A program made the position numbers and the translations under genes. The notes under the pieces were generated by a model, which made no database searches, was not told the DNA's origin, and worked only from the letters and a program-made list of their open reading frames with translations. Positions 39,708-48,251 of a stretch of DNA of 64,000 nt are shown here, in pieces. Position 1 is the stretch's first letter, and each line of letters begins with the position of its first letter. This DNA comes from Chthonomonas sp. UBA2785 (GTDB taxonomy: Bacteria > Armatimonadota > Fimbriimonadia > Fimbriimonadales > Fimbriimonadaceae), in contig DEIB01000013.1 of the NCBI GenBank assembly GCA_002352215.1, forward strand, positions 1 through 64,000, read 5' to 3'.

Positions 39708-40670
39708 GTGAAGCACGTCCTCATCTTTGGGGGGACGGGGCACATGGGTGCGGCCATCCGCCGGCACCTGGCCCCCGCCCGGTACCGGATCACCACGGTG
39801 ACTCGCAACCCCAAGCGGCCCGACGATGTGCAGTGGGACGGCAAGACGCTGGGTCCGTGGACGGAGACACTCGACGGCGCGGATGTGGTCATCAACCTGG
39901 CCGGACGGCGCGTGCACTGCCGCTATAACGAAGCCAATCTCAAGGAAATGATGGACAGCCGGGTGGATTCCACCCGCGTTCTGGGCTCGGCGATCCGCCA
40001 GTGCGCGCGGCCGCCGGCTGTGTGGCTACAGGCCAGCACCGCCACCATTTATCAGCACACCTTCGGGGCGGCGAACGACGAGGTCACGGGTGTACTGGGC
40101 GGGGATGAGCCGGGGGCGCCCCGGGTGTGGAACTACAGCATCCAAATCGCCAAGAACTGGGAAGCCGAGTTGGATGCGGCCGAGACGCCGCACACCCGCC
40201 GGGTGGCCCTGCGCGCGGCGATCATGATGGGGGTGGACCAGGCCAGCGCGTTCGAAATCCTCTCCGGCCTGGCGCGGCGGGGGCTGGGCGGTCGGCTGGG
40301 ATCGGGGCGGCAGTATGTCTCCTGGATTCATGAAGTGGACTTCGTGCGAGCGCTGGACTTCTTGATCGAGAGTGACCTGGCCGGGCCGGTGAATGTGTGT
40401 GCGCCCCACCCCCTGCCGCAGGTGGAATTCGCGCGGGAACTGCGCGAGGCGTGGGGGGTGCGGGTCGGCCTGCCCGCTATGCCGTGGATGGTGGCGCTGG
40501 GGGCGTGGGTGATGGATGCGGATTCCGAATTGGTGATGAAGAGCCGGCACGTGGTGCCCCGGCGGTTGCAGGAGGCGGGGTTTGAGTTTGCGTTTCCTGA
40601 GTGGGGGCCGGCGGTGCGAGATTTGATCGCACGGATGCGTGGAGAGACGCCAGATAGAATGAAGACCTGA
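39708..40670 (+). CDS. NAD-dependent epimerase-like protein of the TIGR01777/SDR39U1 type
   Basis: 320 residues from GTG 39708. Rossmann start 'VLIFGGTGHMGAAIRRHL', 'DGADVVINLAGRRVHCRYN', 'WLQASTATIYQHTF' (Y-x3-K partner region altered), 'QYVSWIHEVDFVRALDFLIE' and 'GPVNVCAPHPLP' are typical of the YfcH/SDR39U1 group, with a C-terminal DUF1731-like end ('VVPRRLQEAGFEFAFPEW'). Function unknown; homologues include a plastid division factor. TAATCT seven bases before GTG supports this start. The following GNAT start overlaps its stop. Confidence 0.87.
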   Translation: MKHVLIFGGTGHMGAAIRRHLAPARYRITTVTRNPKRPDDVQWDGKTLGPWTETLDGADVVINLAGRRVHCRYNEANLKEMMDSRVDSTRVLGSAIRQCARPPAVWLQASTATIYQHTFGAANDEVTGVLGGDEPGAPRVWNYSIQIAKNWEAELDAAETPHTRRVALRAAIMMGVDQASAFEILSGLARRGLGGRLGSGRQYVSWIHEVDFVRALDFLIESDLAGPVNVCAPHPLPQVEFARELREAWGVRVGLPAMPWMVALGAWVMDADSELVMKSRHVVPRRLQEAGFEFAFPEWGPAVRDLIARMRGETPDRMKT

Positions 40671-41191
40671 TGGCGGGGGACTTGATCCGCAAGCTGCAAG
40701 TCGGTGACTCCCTGGCGGAACTCACCGACCTCCTCCACCGCGCCTACCGGGAACTGGCGGAGGCGGGTATGCGCTTCACCGCCACCCACCAAACGGTGGA
40801 AACCACCGCCCGCCGGGTGCAAGAAGGCGAATGCTGGGTCGCCGAGCTTGACGGCAAGCTGGTCGGCACCATCGTGTGGGTGCGCCCGGACCCCGAGGAT
40901 CGCGTCTCCTACTACCGCCACCCCCACGTCGCGCACTTCGGACAGTTCGGCGTATGCCCCCACCATCGCGGGCTCGGCATCGGCCAGGCCCTGCTCCAAA
41001 GGGTCGAAGCCGAAGCCGCCCTCGCCGGCTACACCGAACTCGCCCTCGACACCAGCGAGAACGCCACCCATCTCATCGCCCTCTACGAAAAGTGGGGGTA
41101 CGCGCAGGTGGCCACCCACGACTGGCGGCCCGGCGTCAACTACCTCAGCGTGGTGATGTCCAAACCCCTGGCACCGACGCGAATGGAGTAG
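40670..41191 (+). CDS. GNAT-family N-acetyltransferase
   Basis: 173 residues with 'ECWVAELDGKLVGTIVWV' and the acetyl-CoA loop 'QFGVCPHHRGLGIGQALLQRVEAEA' region (R-G-L-G-I-G), then 'LALDTSENATHLIALYEKWGYAQV'. ATG 40670 overlaps the epimerase stop as TGATG, so the two are translationally coupled. Substrate unknown; coupling to the epimerase might point to a shared sugar or amino-acid metabolite. Confidence 0.92.
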   Translation: MAGDLIRKLQVGDSLAELTDLLHRAYRELAEAGMRFTATHQTVETTARRVQEGECWVAELDGKLVGTIVWVRPDPEDRVSYYRHPHVAHFGQFGVCPHHRGLGIGQALLQRVEAEAALAGYTELALDTSENATHLIALYEKWGYAQVATHDWRPGVNYLSVVMSKPLAPTRME

Positions 41192-41298
41192 CATAGAGCC
41201 GTCATCGCCATTCTGCACAAAAAAGTGTGATTTTCATCAGCGCAGGCAAGGACTCGTCAGCGTAGGCAAGGCTCGCCTCCTGTTCGGCCCGTATCCTC

Positions 41299-42087
41299 AT
41301 GCCCGTGATTCGTCGAGCCTTCACTTTAGTTGAGCTCTTGGTGGTCATCGCCATCATTGCCCTCCTGGCCGCCATCCTCTTCCCGGTGTTTGCGCAGGCC
41401 AAGGTGGCGGGCAAGAAGACCGCTAACATTAGCAACGTGCGCCAGCTCTCGCTCGGCATCCACCTCTACGTCACGGATGCGGAAGGCTTCCCCATGATGT
41501 CGAGCCTAAGCACTGCGAGCCCCCGCACCCGCTGGCCGGACTACGTTTATCCTTATGTGAAGAATGAGCGTATCTTCCAGGGGCCGCTAGCTCCGCCGGC
41601 CATGTTCGCCCAGGCCTTCGCTCACAATGCCAGCGTGCGGCACGGTGGCTATGGCTACAACTATCAGTACCTGGGCAACTCGCGGGTGGTGGCGGGCGAT
41701 TCTCGCTTCCCGTTCACGGCCACCGATACGCAGATCGAGACTCCGACCGAGACGATCGTGATCAGCGACACGCAAGGCGTGCGCAACGATGCCGGGCGCA
41801 TCTCGGGCCACTACACTATTGACCCGCCCCTGACCAGTGCGCGCGGATCGGGTCGCGACACGGGCTTTTATGGCGGCGCCATGGACTGCGGTTCGGGCGT
41901 GCCGAACACGGTGGGGCAGCACGGATGCCGCTCCACCCCCGCCGAGTGGCACACGGGGCGGGTCTCCATCGCCTTTGCCGATGGCCACGCCAAAAGCATG
42001 CCCCGCGCCCGTATGGATGACAAAAACGGCGACGGCGTCCGCGATAATGGTTGGTGGAATGGTTCTGCCGACCCGACCCTCAACTGA
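41299..42087 (+). CDS. Prepilin-type protein with H-x9-DG motif and EF-hand-like tail
   Basis: 262 residues. N-terminal RRAFTLVELLVVIAIIALL prepilin signal with Ala at -1, 'LFPVFAQAKVAGKKTANISN', then the globular domain with 'GGYGYNYQYLGNSR', 'WHTGRVSIAFADGH' (H-x9-DG) and the tail 'DDKNGDGVRDNGWWNGSADP', a dockerin-like calcium loop. ATG 41299 is used; GTG 41305 is an alternative, placed seven bases after TATCCT. It is followed after 6 bases by a paralogue without the pilin N-terminus. Confidence 0.88.
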   Translation: MPVIRRAFTLVELLVVIAIIALLAAILFPVFAQAKVAGKKTANISNVRQLSLGIHLYVTDAEGFPMMSSLSTASPRTRWPDYVYPYVKNERIFQGPLAPPAMFAQAFAHNASVRHGGYGYNYQYLGNSRVVAGDSRFPFTATDTQIETPTETIVISDTQGVRNDAGRISGHYTIDPPLTSARGSGRDTGFYGGAMDCGSGVPNTVGQHGCRSTPAEWHTGRVSIAFADGHAKSMPRARMDDKNGDGVRDNGWWNGSADPTLN

Positions 42088-42093
42088 ACACTC

Positions 42094-42840
42094 ATGAAGC
42101 AAATTCTCGCCACCACCAGTGTCCTCGTTGTTAGCGCCGGGCTTATGGCGGCCCTGCAAACCAATCCAACCGAGGTCTCCGCCGAGCGCCTCAAGTTGCT
42201 CCACACGGGGATGAGCATCTATCTCGCGGATTACGACGAGGTGTATCCCATGATGTCGTCGCCGGCCACCCAGGTGCCCCGCACCCGCTGGGCGGATGCG
42301 CTCGCACCCTACGTAAAGGACCTGGAGATCTTTACGTCTCCGCAGGCTCCGGCGGACATGATCACTCGAGTCTTTGCGCACTCCGCCGAGAGTGCCGAGC
42401 CCAAGAAGTGGGGCGGCTACGGCTACAACTTCCAGTATCTAGGCAACTCGCGCTCGCAAGAGGGGAACGAGAAACTGCCGTTTGGCCGTCCGGCCGCCGA
42501 GATCAAAGCTCCCGAGCAGACCGTGATGATTGCGGAAACGCAGGGCGTGCGATTTGACGACGGCAAGCTGAGCACCGGGGTCTATACCTTGGATCCGCCG
42601 CTGCCCAGCGCCTGGGGCACGGGCAATGACTCGGGGTTCTACGCCAGTGGGGAAGCCTGCGGGACAGGACCCCAAGGCTGCCGGTCCACCCCGGCGGAGT
42701 GGGTGCCGAACCGGGTCATGCTAGTGACCATCGGGGGAAGCCTGCCGTTGCTTAACCGCGCCAAGCTGGACGATTTGAACCAGGACGGGCAGATCGACAA
42801 TGGTTGGTGGAACGGCCTCGCCGACCCGGAAGTGAGATAA
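42094..42840 (+). CDS. Secreted paralogue of the upstream prepilin-type protein
   Basis: 248 residues. The body is clearly related to 41299-42087 ('GGYGYNFQYLGNSRS', 'TVMIAETQGVR', 'GCRSTPAEW', 'DNGWWNGLADPE' with 'DLNQDGQID'), but the prepilin N-terminus is replaced by an ordinary signal peptide (MKQILATTSVLVVSAGLMA), and the H-x9-DG residues are lost (Val for His, GG for DG). It should be exported by Sec and stay free, perhaps as a partner of the pilin-type copy. The pair is an operon with a 6-base gap. Confidence 0.85.
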   Translation: MKQILATTSVLVVSAGLMAALQTNPTEVSAERLKLLHTGMSIYLADYDEVYPMMSSPATQVPRTRWADALAPYVKDLEIFTSPQAPADMITRVFAHSAESAEPKKWGGYGYNFQYLGNSRSQEGNEKLPFGRPAAEIKAPEQTVMIAETQGVRFDDGKLSTGVYTLDPPLPSAWGTGNDSGFYASGEACGTGPQGCRSTPAEWVPNRVMLVTIGGSLPLLNRAKLDDLNQDGQIDNGWWNGLADPEVR

Positions 42841-42869
42841 GAGCAGTCCAGGGCAGGTTTGCTGGCGAG

Positions 42870-44315
42870 CTAGTGGGTGGGCAAGCCGTCTAGCGGCGCG
42901 TCCATCGTCAGCGCCACCACCAGGCTGCCTTGCACTTCGCCCGCCCCGGGGACGGTGAGCCGCAGAGTCTCACCCTCCTGCCGGAACGCCACCGCCTCCC
43001 CGCTGGCCAGCATCCGCGCCCCCACCACGCGCCGCCCGGGCAGGGCGGGCAGCACCAGGTCGCCCACCGGCCGCCGGAACAGATGCAGGTACGCCGTGGC
43101 CCCGCGCCGGGTGGCTCCGCCCCACTCGCCGGGTCGCCAGGGTCCGCCGCGCGTGCCGTAAATGGACTCGCCATTCTGCGCTAGCCAATCGCCGATTTCA
43201 AAGAGCTGCTGCTTCTGCCCCCCGTCAAATGCGCCATCCCAGTGCGGCCCCCACGAGAGCAGCAGGTTGCCATCGCCGCACGCCGCCCCGGCCAATAACT
43301 TCACCAAATGGTCAAAGGAGTGCGCGGGCGCCCCGGTGAAGGACCACGCATCGGAGAGCGGGATGCAAGATTCCCACGGCCGCCAATCCTGGTAGGCACC
43401 CAGCCGACCTTCCGGCGTATCGAAGTCCCCCGGCAGCGAGGCGCGATTGTTGATGACGATGCCGGGCTGCAGTTCGCGGATCATCCGCGTCATACGCTCG
43501 GAATCCCACATTTCGGCCGTAAACATGCCATCCCAAGAGAGGGCATCCCACCACCAGATGTCAATCTTGCCGTACTTGGTGCACAGCTCGCGCACCACCT
43601 CGCGCAGGTACGCCTGGTAGCGGGCGTGGCGCGGCCCCAGGGGGCTGGTTTCGCCGGGCTTAAGCGTCCAGTGCACCCCGTTCATCTCCACCTTGTTCAG
43701 GTCCACGGGCTGATAATCGGGGTGGTACCACTCGCGCTGGGCAAAGTAGAAACCGATTTTGAGCCCCTCGGCGCGGCAGGCTTCCACCAGTTCTTTGAGG
43801 TAATCGCGGCCAAACGGGGTGCGCGTGATGCGGAACTCCGAGTGCGCCGTATCCCACATGTGGAAGCCCTCGTGGTGCTTGGTGGTGACCACAACGTACT
43901 TAAATCCCGCGCGCTTGGCGGTGGCGGCCCACTCCTTGGCGTCGAACTTCTCCAGCTTCATGTCCAGCGGCCAGGTGGTCCATTCCTCGGTGCGGGGAGC
44001 CCCGTTGGCCATGATGCTCGGCGTATCGGGGGCGTAACGCTGGGGGATGCTGCCCCACGAGAGATCGCGATTGGCCCGCGAGGTGACCCCAAAGTGGATG
44101 AACATGCCGTAGCGCAGGGCTTGCCAGTTCTGGATGTCTTGCGGGGCAGCGAAGTTGGAGGCCTCCCACTGCGCTTTGGTGAAGGGTTCGTACAGCACGC
44201 CGCGCTCCTTGCCGGTGGGGAACTCATCGCGCACCGCCCACTGCCCGGCGGCGAGGGAGAGCATCCCGATCAATCCGGCGATGACGCCGAGGGCGCGGCC
44301 CACGCGGGTTCCCAT
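42870..44315 (-). CDS. Secreted alpha-L-fucosidase (GH29)
   Basis: 481 residues: signal peptide (VIAGLIGMLSLAAG), then the GH29 barrel: 'LRYGMFIHFGVTS', 'FKYVVVTTKHHEGFHMWDT' (KHHDGF usual), 'KIGFYFAQREWYHPDY', 'KIDIWWWDALSW' (nucleophile Asp expected here) and 'NLLLSWGPHWDG', which resembles the usual 'NLLLNVGP'. A short C-terminal beta domain follows. It releases fucose from glycans. GAGG precedes ATG 44315. Next on the same strand are an esterase upstream and further glycosidase genes, a polysaccharide-use neighbourhood. Confidence 0.9.
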   Translation of the reverse strand: MGTRVGRALGVIAGLIGMLSLAAGQWAVRDEFPTGKERGVLYEPFTKAQWEASNFAAPQDIQNWQALRYGMFIHFGVTSRANRDLSWGSIPQRYAPDTPSIMANGAPRTEEWTTWPLDMKLEKFDAKEWAATAKRAGFKYVVVTTKHHEGFHMWDTAHSEFRITRTPFGRDYLKELVEACRAEGLKIGFYFAQREWYHPDYQPVDLNKVEMNGVHWTLKPGETSPLGPRHARYQAYLREVVRELCTKYGKIDIWWWDALSWDGMFTAEMWDSERMTRMIRELQPGIVINNRASLPGDFDTPEGRLGAYQDWRPWESCIPLSDAWSFTGAPAHSFDHLVKLLAGAACGDGNLLLSWGPHWDGAFDGGQKQQLFEIGDWLAQNGESIYGTRGGPWRPGEWGGATRRGATAYLHLFRRPVGDLVLPALPGRRVVGARMLASGEAVAFRQEGETLRLTVPGAGEVQGSLVVALTMDAPLDGLPTH

Positions 44316-44358
44316 GGTGCCTCGGAGTCTACCGATCCCGGTGCCGGGGGTTCAGCGA

Positions 44359-45267
44359 TTACTGGGCTGGCGACTGGAGCCAGCCCAGTGCCACCAAGAA
44401 CTCATCCGCCCGGGCGAGGGTACGGCTGCGGAACGGTTCTTGATTGAAGAACCCGTGCCCCTGGTTCGCGTAATCCACCAAGTCGCACGCGTTGCCCTCG
44501 GCTTTCATGCGCTCGGTAAAGATCTCGGCCGTGCGGAAAGGCACCGTGGTGTCGGCCCGACCGTGGAAGATGATCGTCGGGGGCGCATCCTTTTTCATGT
44601 GATGCACCGGCGAAATCTGGGCGGGGTCTGCACCCAAGAATCCGCGATCCGGCACCGCGCGCAGGCTCCCGGCGTTGGTGCCGGGGAGTTCGGCCAGCAT
44701 CAGGGCGGGGTTGAAGAGCACCAGCGCGTTGGGCGCGGCACTCACCTTGAGGTCGTCCTGGGGGTCGTCGAATTCTGAAATGAACGCGGTAGCCGCCGCG
44801 AGGTGCCCGCCCGCCGAGCCTCCCCCGGCCGCGATACGGTTCGGGTCGATGCCGAGCCGCTTGGCGTTGGCGCGCACCCAGCGCAGGGCCGACTTGGCAT
44901 CCGCCACCGAGTCAATCACGCGGGATTGGTGGCGCGACCGCACCCGGTAATCCGGAGTGATGGCCACCATGCCCCGTGCGGCGAAATACCGGGCCTGGAA
45001 TTCGAACTGCTGCGGCGAACCCGAGCTCCATCCGCCCCCGAAGAACAGCACGATCGCCGGCTTGGGGGTTTGGGCCGGGGCAGGAGAGTCTTGGTAGATG
45101 GTGAGGGAGAGCCGTGCCGCGCCGGCGGTCTTGTAGACCTCGGTGGTGGTCTTTACTTCAGCCCCGTTGCCGGGCAGGCCATGGCTGGTGTGGCGGGCCG
45201 CCAGGCAGCCGCACTGACTGATGACCCCCAGTCCCACCAGAAGCCCGGTGCTGATTCTGCGTCGCAT
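44359..45267 (-). CDS. Alpha/beta-hydrolase lipoprotein, BD-FAE/acetyl-xylan-esterase-like
   Basis: 302 residues from ATG 45267: lipoprotein signal (VGLGVISQCGC), 'AIVLFFGGGWSSGSP' (oxyanion loop, HGGGW type with Phe for His), nucleophile 'GGGSAGGHLAAA', acid in 'FHGRADTTVPF' and final His in 'GHGFF'. Enzymes of this kind deacetylate hemicellulose or other esters. A longer N-terminal extension exists but the lipobox decides the start; AAGGAG is about 12 bases before it. Same strand as the fucosidase, 43 bases apart. Confidence 0.85.
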   Translation of the reverse strand: MRRRISTGLLVGLGVISQCGCLAARHTSHGLPGNGAEVKTTTEVYKTAGAARLSLTIYQDSPAPAQTPKPAIVLFFGGGWSSGSPQQFEFQARYFAARGMVAITPDYRVRSRHQSRVIDSVADAKSALRWVRANAKRLGIDPNRIAAGGGSAGGHLAAATAFISEFDDPQDDLKVSAAPNALVLFNPALMLAELPGTNAGSLRAVPDRGFLGADPAQISPVHHMKKDAPPTIIFHGRADTTVPFRTAEIFTERMKAEGNACDLVDYANQGHGFFNQEPFRSRTLARADEFLVALGWLQSPAQ

Positions 45268-45365
45268 CGCCCTATTCGCGCTCCTTGTTGCGCGTTCTGA
45301 CGCGGAGACACGCCAGATGTTCACCGGTCCTGCGAGCTTGCCAGGCCCGTAAAGGGAATCAGCAC

Positions 45366-45995
45366 CTACAAGATGCATCCCGTTCTCGCTTCGCGCGCGT
45401 ATGCGATCAATAGAGGATGCAGATTACTCTCGACTTTGAGCGCTTCGTCGATCAGGCTTATCGGGCGTTCTCCTGCGTACATTACGAGGTGGCCGAGCCC
45501 GTGCAAGGCACTCCTCTGGCAGGCAAAGGATTGACACTTGAGAGCGACTTCGAGGACCTCAAAGATCGAGTCCATGAGATGCTCTTCGCCAGGGAATCCT
45601 ATCGCTTCGAACAGGTAATCCATGTCCCCCATCATGAACACGGCTGATTCTGCCTCAGTGGCGCCTGGGTACCTACCTAGGGGGTAGGAATCAAGAAAAT
45701 CCCGATAGAACGACCCCAAGGCTCTCACGGTTGAAGCCTGAATCTCCTTAGGCACTTCCGGACTTAGGATATCATCCCAATAGTCGTTATAGCCATTAGT
45801 TAGGAACCAAATGAGATGAGCGAGCCTGGCGGAAGTTATTCCCTTGCAGTACTCACCGGCGTTAGAGAGGAGTCTTCCTACGTAGTCAGCAACTACAAGA
45901 GGTGGGAGCTCGTGAATCGCCTCGGACGCATCACGCTGCTCCTGGACTGTATCGAAGGAAGTGATAATCGCGATCCAATCGTCGAATGAGATCAA
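45366..45995 (-). CDS. Hypothetical protein, 209 aa, HEAT-like helices
   Basis: All-helical protein beginning MISFDDWIAIITSFDTVQEQ; stretches such as 'FACQRSALHGLGHLVMYAG' and 'ISLIDEALKVESNLHPLLIAYAREA' look like HEAT/ARM helices, as in immunity-type or SMI1-neighbour proteins. TTG 45995 overlaps the stop of the GH99-like gene by 4 bases (TTGA), with GGAG 7 bases before it. Lower G+C than most of the window (31 of 60 at 45841-45900). No family assigned. Confidence 0.65.
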   Translation of the reverse strand: MISFDDWIAIITSFDTVQEQRDASEAIHELPPLVVADYVGRLLSNAGEYCKGITSARLAHLIWFLTNGYNDYWDDILSPEVPKEIQASTVRALGSFYRDFLDSYPLGRYPGATEAESAVFMMGDMDYLFEAIGFPGEEHLMDSIFEVLEVALKCQSFACQRSALHGLGHLVMYAGERPISLIDEALKVESNLHPLLIAYAREARTGCIL

Positions 45996-47215
45996 TTTCC
46001 GACTCCAATGAACTGAGTCTCACTTTCTAGCTTGTTAAGCACTTCCGCTGCTTTGCTGTAATCACCTTCAATAAGGTGCTTGGCAATGGCATCCAGACGG
46101 GGCTTCTCACTTACTTCGGCCTGTTGGCGTTGTTGATAAAGGTGCAGCGGTAGCTTCATTTGCTCCGAAGTTACCACTGGCGCACCGACATCGGTCTTGA
46201 TGAGGGTTCGCACTGTCTCCAGGTCGCGGTAGCCAAATTCCGTGCTCGGCTCGATCTGCGTGCCTTCGCCCCAATCGTTCCACGTTGCCAATTGCAGAAT
46301 GGAAGCGCCGGATGCAAGCCCATGTTCCACCATTTGGCGGAAGCGCTTGCCGCCATCATCGGGCAAGTTCCCGTAGCTCGCATGCACCTGCGCTTGCTCA
46401 TAAATGTCAACAAATCGAGGGAAAGCCACGGGAATGGCGTGATCCCAGGCCTTAGACTCGGTGCGGAACCGAGTCAACGCCCCCATCGGATCCGAAGGCA
46501 CGGGCCAATCAAACGCGCCCGCCGCTGCCGTGCGCCGGTGATGCTGGCTGATATAGCTCACCTTCACGCCCGACTGGGCGAGGGCTTCCGTCCACTCCTC
46601 GTCCTTCAACCCGCTTTGGCCGAAAGATAGAAGCACCGGGCGCCCGTCCAGCTGCACGTAGCTCGGCGACTTGAACCAGTTCTCGCTCAACCACCGCAGT
46701 TCTTTCGCCACATGGTTCACACGATCCCCATCTTCCAGGCGCCCGGCCTTGATTAGCGCCGGTACCGTTTGGTCTTCGTAACAAATGGCGACCTTCATGC
46801 CGTAGCGCTCGGCAGCCTCCATGAGGCGCTGAGTGTTCTTGTGAATAGCAGGGTAATCGTAGAGGTCGGAGAGGCCGTACCAATCCACAATTACGCCATC
46901 TATCCCGGCGAGTTTCATGGTGAGCAGGTGGTACTCCAGCACATCCGGGTCGACCGAATCGTACGGACCAATGAGCGGCCGATAGTGCGAAGCCAACTCC
47001 CGCCGCCCGTCGGTGGACTTGTCGGGGTCAAACACGTTCATCGTCCAGTGCCAGCCCCAGGCCGTGCTGAATGGTTTGGCCTGGTACCACGCCATATAGT
47101 GCGCCAGCACTTGGGGCTTAGATTGAACCGGTTGGTGGGAAATGGCCTGGCATACGGGTAGCAGGGCCACGATCACCAAGGAAAGCGCGACGCAACGCGC
47201 GAGAAGACTACGCAT
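45992..47215 (-). CDS. Secreted glycoside hydrolase of the GH99/GH71-like (WbsX-like) type
   Basis: 407 residues: signal peptide (LVIVALLPVCQA), 'VLAHYMAWYQ', 'AGIDGVIVDWYG', 'MKVAICYEDQ', 'GRPVLLSFGQ' and the hallmark 'LATWNDWGEGTQIEPS'. Family members cleave alpha-mannosidic or related bonds; the acidic residues of 'WNDWGEG' are the expected active-site feature. It is third in a four-gene unit: DUF4166 protein, membrane protein, this enzyme, and the HEAT-like protein, all with overlapping ends. Confidence 0.85.
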   Translation of the reverse strand: MRSLLARCVALSLVIVALLPVCQAISHQPVQSKPQVLAHYMAWYQAKPFSTAWGWHWTMNVFDPDKSTDGRRELASHYRPLIGPYDSVDPDVLEYHLLTMKLAGIDGVIVDWYGLSDLYDYPAIHKNTQRLMEAAERYGMKVAICYEDQTVPALIKAGRLEDGDRVNHVAKELRWLSENWFKSPSYVQLDGRPVLLSFGQSGLKDEEWTEALAQSGVKVSYISQHHRRTAAAGAFDWPVPSDPMGALTRFRTESKAWDHAIPVAFPRFVDIYEQAQVHASYGNLPDDGGKRFRQMVEHGLASGASILQLATWNDWGEGTQIEPSTEFGYRDLETVRTLIKTDVGAPVVTSEQMKLPLHLYQQRQQAEVSEKPRLDAIAKHLIEGDYSKAAEVLNKLESETQFIGVGN

Positions 47216-47714
47216 GGGCTGGCGCTTCCGGGCGCATGGAGGCGATCAAATCGCGCACTCCGCTCACAAATACGCCGGCCGCAATCAGCGAAAGCAGCCA
47301 CGCCGGGATGCCGTGGTAGCTGGCGGTAAACTCAGTGGGCATGAGCCGCCATTGCAACATATCCGGCACTAAAAACGCCAAGAAAGCGCCGTAAACAATA
47401 CCCATCAGCGCGTGCATGCACCGCTCGCCCGGCGGCAACACGCGCACCTTGTCTTCTTCTACAAAGTCCTTCAACGTAATCACGATTTCCGCCAAGAGAA
47501 TGGCTGCCAGTACGTAAGTCCAGGCCCCATTCCAAGTCACGAAGCCCAAGGAAGCGATGATGATGGCGTAACAGAAGTCACGAATGGCATGCAGTCGTAA
47601 CTCTGTGTGCGTGTGGTCACCATGAGCTAGTTTGAGCTTATATTCATGGTAATAAAGGGTGTCGAACGCCCCTAACGAGGCCTGCACCAGCAGAATCCAG
47701 ATCGCAACTTTCAC
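47208..47714 (-). CDS. Multi-pass membrane protein of unknown function
   Basis: 168 residues from GTG 47714 (VKVAIWILLVQASLGAFDTL). Five hydrophobic segments ('FCYAIIIASLGFVTW', 'YVLAAILLAEIVITL', 'ALMGIVYGAFLAFLV', 'AWLLSLIAAGVFVSGVRDLI'), with a conserved 'YYHEYKLKLAHG' after the first helix. Start overlaps the DUF4166 stop as GTGA and its end overlaps the GH99-like start by 8 bases. The steady association with a DUF4166 protein suggests a role in lipid or envelope assembly, but this is inference. Confidence 0.75.
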   Translation of the reverse strand: MKVAIWILLVQASLGAFDTLYYHEYKLKLAHGDHTHTELRLHAIRDFCYAIIIASLGFVTWNGAWTYVLAAILLAEIVITLKDFVEEDKVRVLPPGERCMHALMGIVYGAFLAFLVPDMLQWRLMPTEFTASYHGIPAWLLSLIAAGVFVSGVRDLIASMRPEAPAHA

Positions 47715-48232
47715 TTCGGTTCTATCCAACCTTTGTATTGGCAGATGGGGCCGCAACGGGGGCAACTCACAGTCAGGTCGAGCTCCCAACCCTTCTCATC
47801 GCCGCTGGCCGTGGCATCAATGATGGGCGAGAACGTGTGGGGCAACGGGATGCCGAGGAGAAACACCTTCTCTTGGTGGTACTTCATCGCTCCGTTTTCC
47901 ACATAGATTTGGTGCAAGAAGCGGAACAGCCCCACCCGCTCTTCTAGGTACGTGCCCACGGCCCGGTGCTGAGTGCGCAGGCGACTCCGCCCAATGGAGC
48001 GCTGCCAAATCTCGCGTTGCGGATTGCTCTGCACGGCAATGCGGGTGGGTAGTAGGGTGCCGGCGGCAGGCAACTTGAGGATCTTGATGAAGAAGCGTGC
48101 CATACGACCGGGGTGGTGCGTGACGGTCAGGCTCCCTTCCGCGCTTTGGGGCACGTCGCTAAATCGGCGCAGGGCACCCCCGACTTCATCCAGTTGGGGA
48201 CCCAACAAGGAGCGAAAAACGGAAGGCTCCAT
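47711..48232 (-). CDS. DUF4166 domain protein
   Basis: 173 residues: 'VFRSLLGPQLDEVGGALRRF', 'GRMARFFIKILKLPAAGTLLPTRIAV' region, 'EIWQRSIG' and 'FLLGIPLPHTFSPIIDA' are typical for DUF4166, which also occurs fused to saccharopine-dehydrogenase-like domains. A terminal CPRCG gives a single Cys pair. Function unknown. It heads the four-gene unit that runs to 45366 and is preceded by TAGTGT-N6-ATG. Confidence 0.8.
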   Translation of the reverse strand: MEPSVFRSLLGPQLDEVGGALRRFSDVPQSAEGSLTVTHHPGRMARFFIKILKLPAAGTLLPTRIAVQSNPQREIWQRSIGRSRLRTQHRAVGTYLEERVGLFRFLHQIYVENGAMKYHQEKVFLLGIPLPHTFSPIIDATASGDEKGWELDLTVSCPRCGPICQYKGWIEPK

Positions 48233-48238
48233 ACCAGG

Positions 48239-48244
48239 ACACTA
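48239..48244 (-). promoter_or_regulatory. Leaderless-type -10 element (TAGTGT)
   Basis: TAGTGT at 48244-48239, six bases (CCTGGT), then ATG 48232. Weak -10 but exact spacing. Confidence 0.4.
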
Positions 48245-48251
48245 CCCGAAA

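Noticed and set aside
41299..41310. GTG at 41305 as a leaderless start of the prepilin-type gene
   Set aside because: TATCCT lies seven bases before it, but ATG 41299 keeps the same prepilin signal, and the evidence cannot separate the two; kept only as an alternative.
43308..44447. A 379-residue plus-strand frame opposite the fucosidase
   Set aside because: Shadow of a strongly supported GH29 gene.
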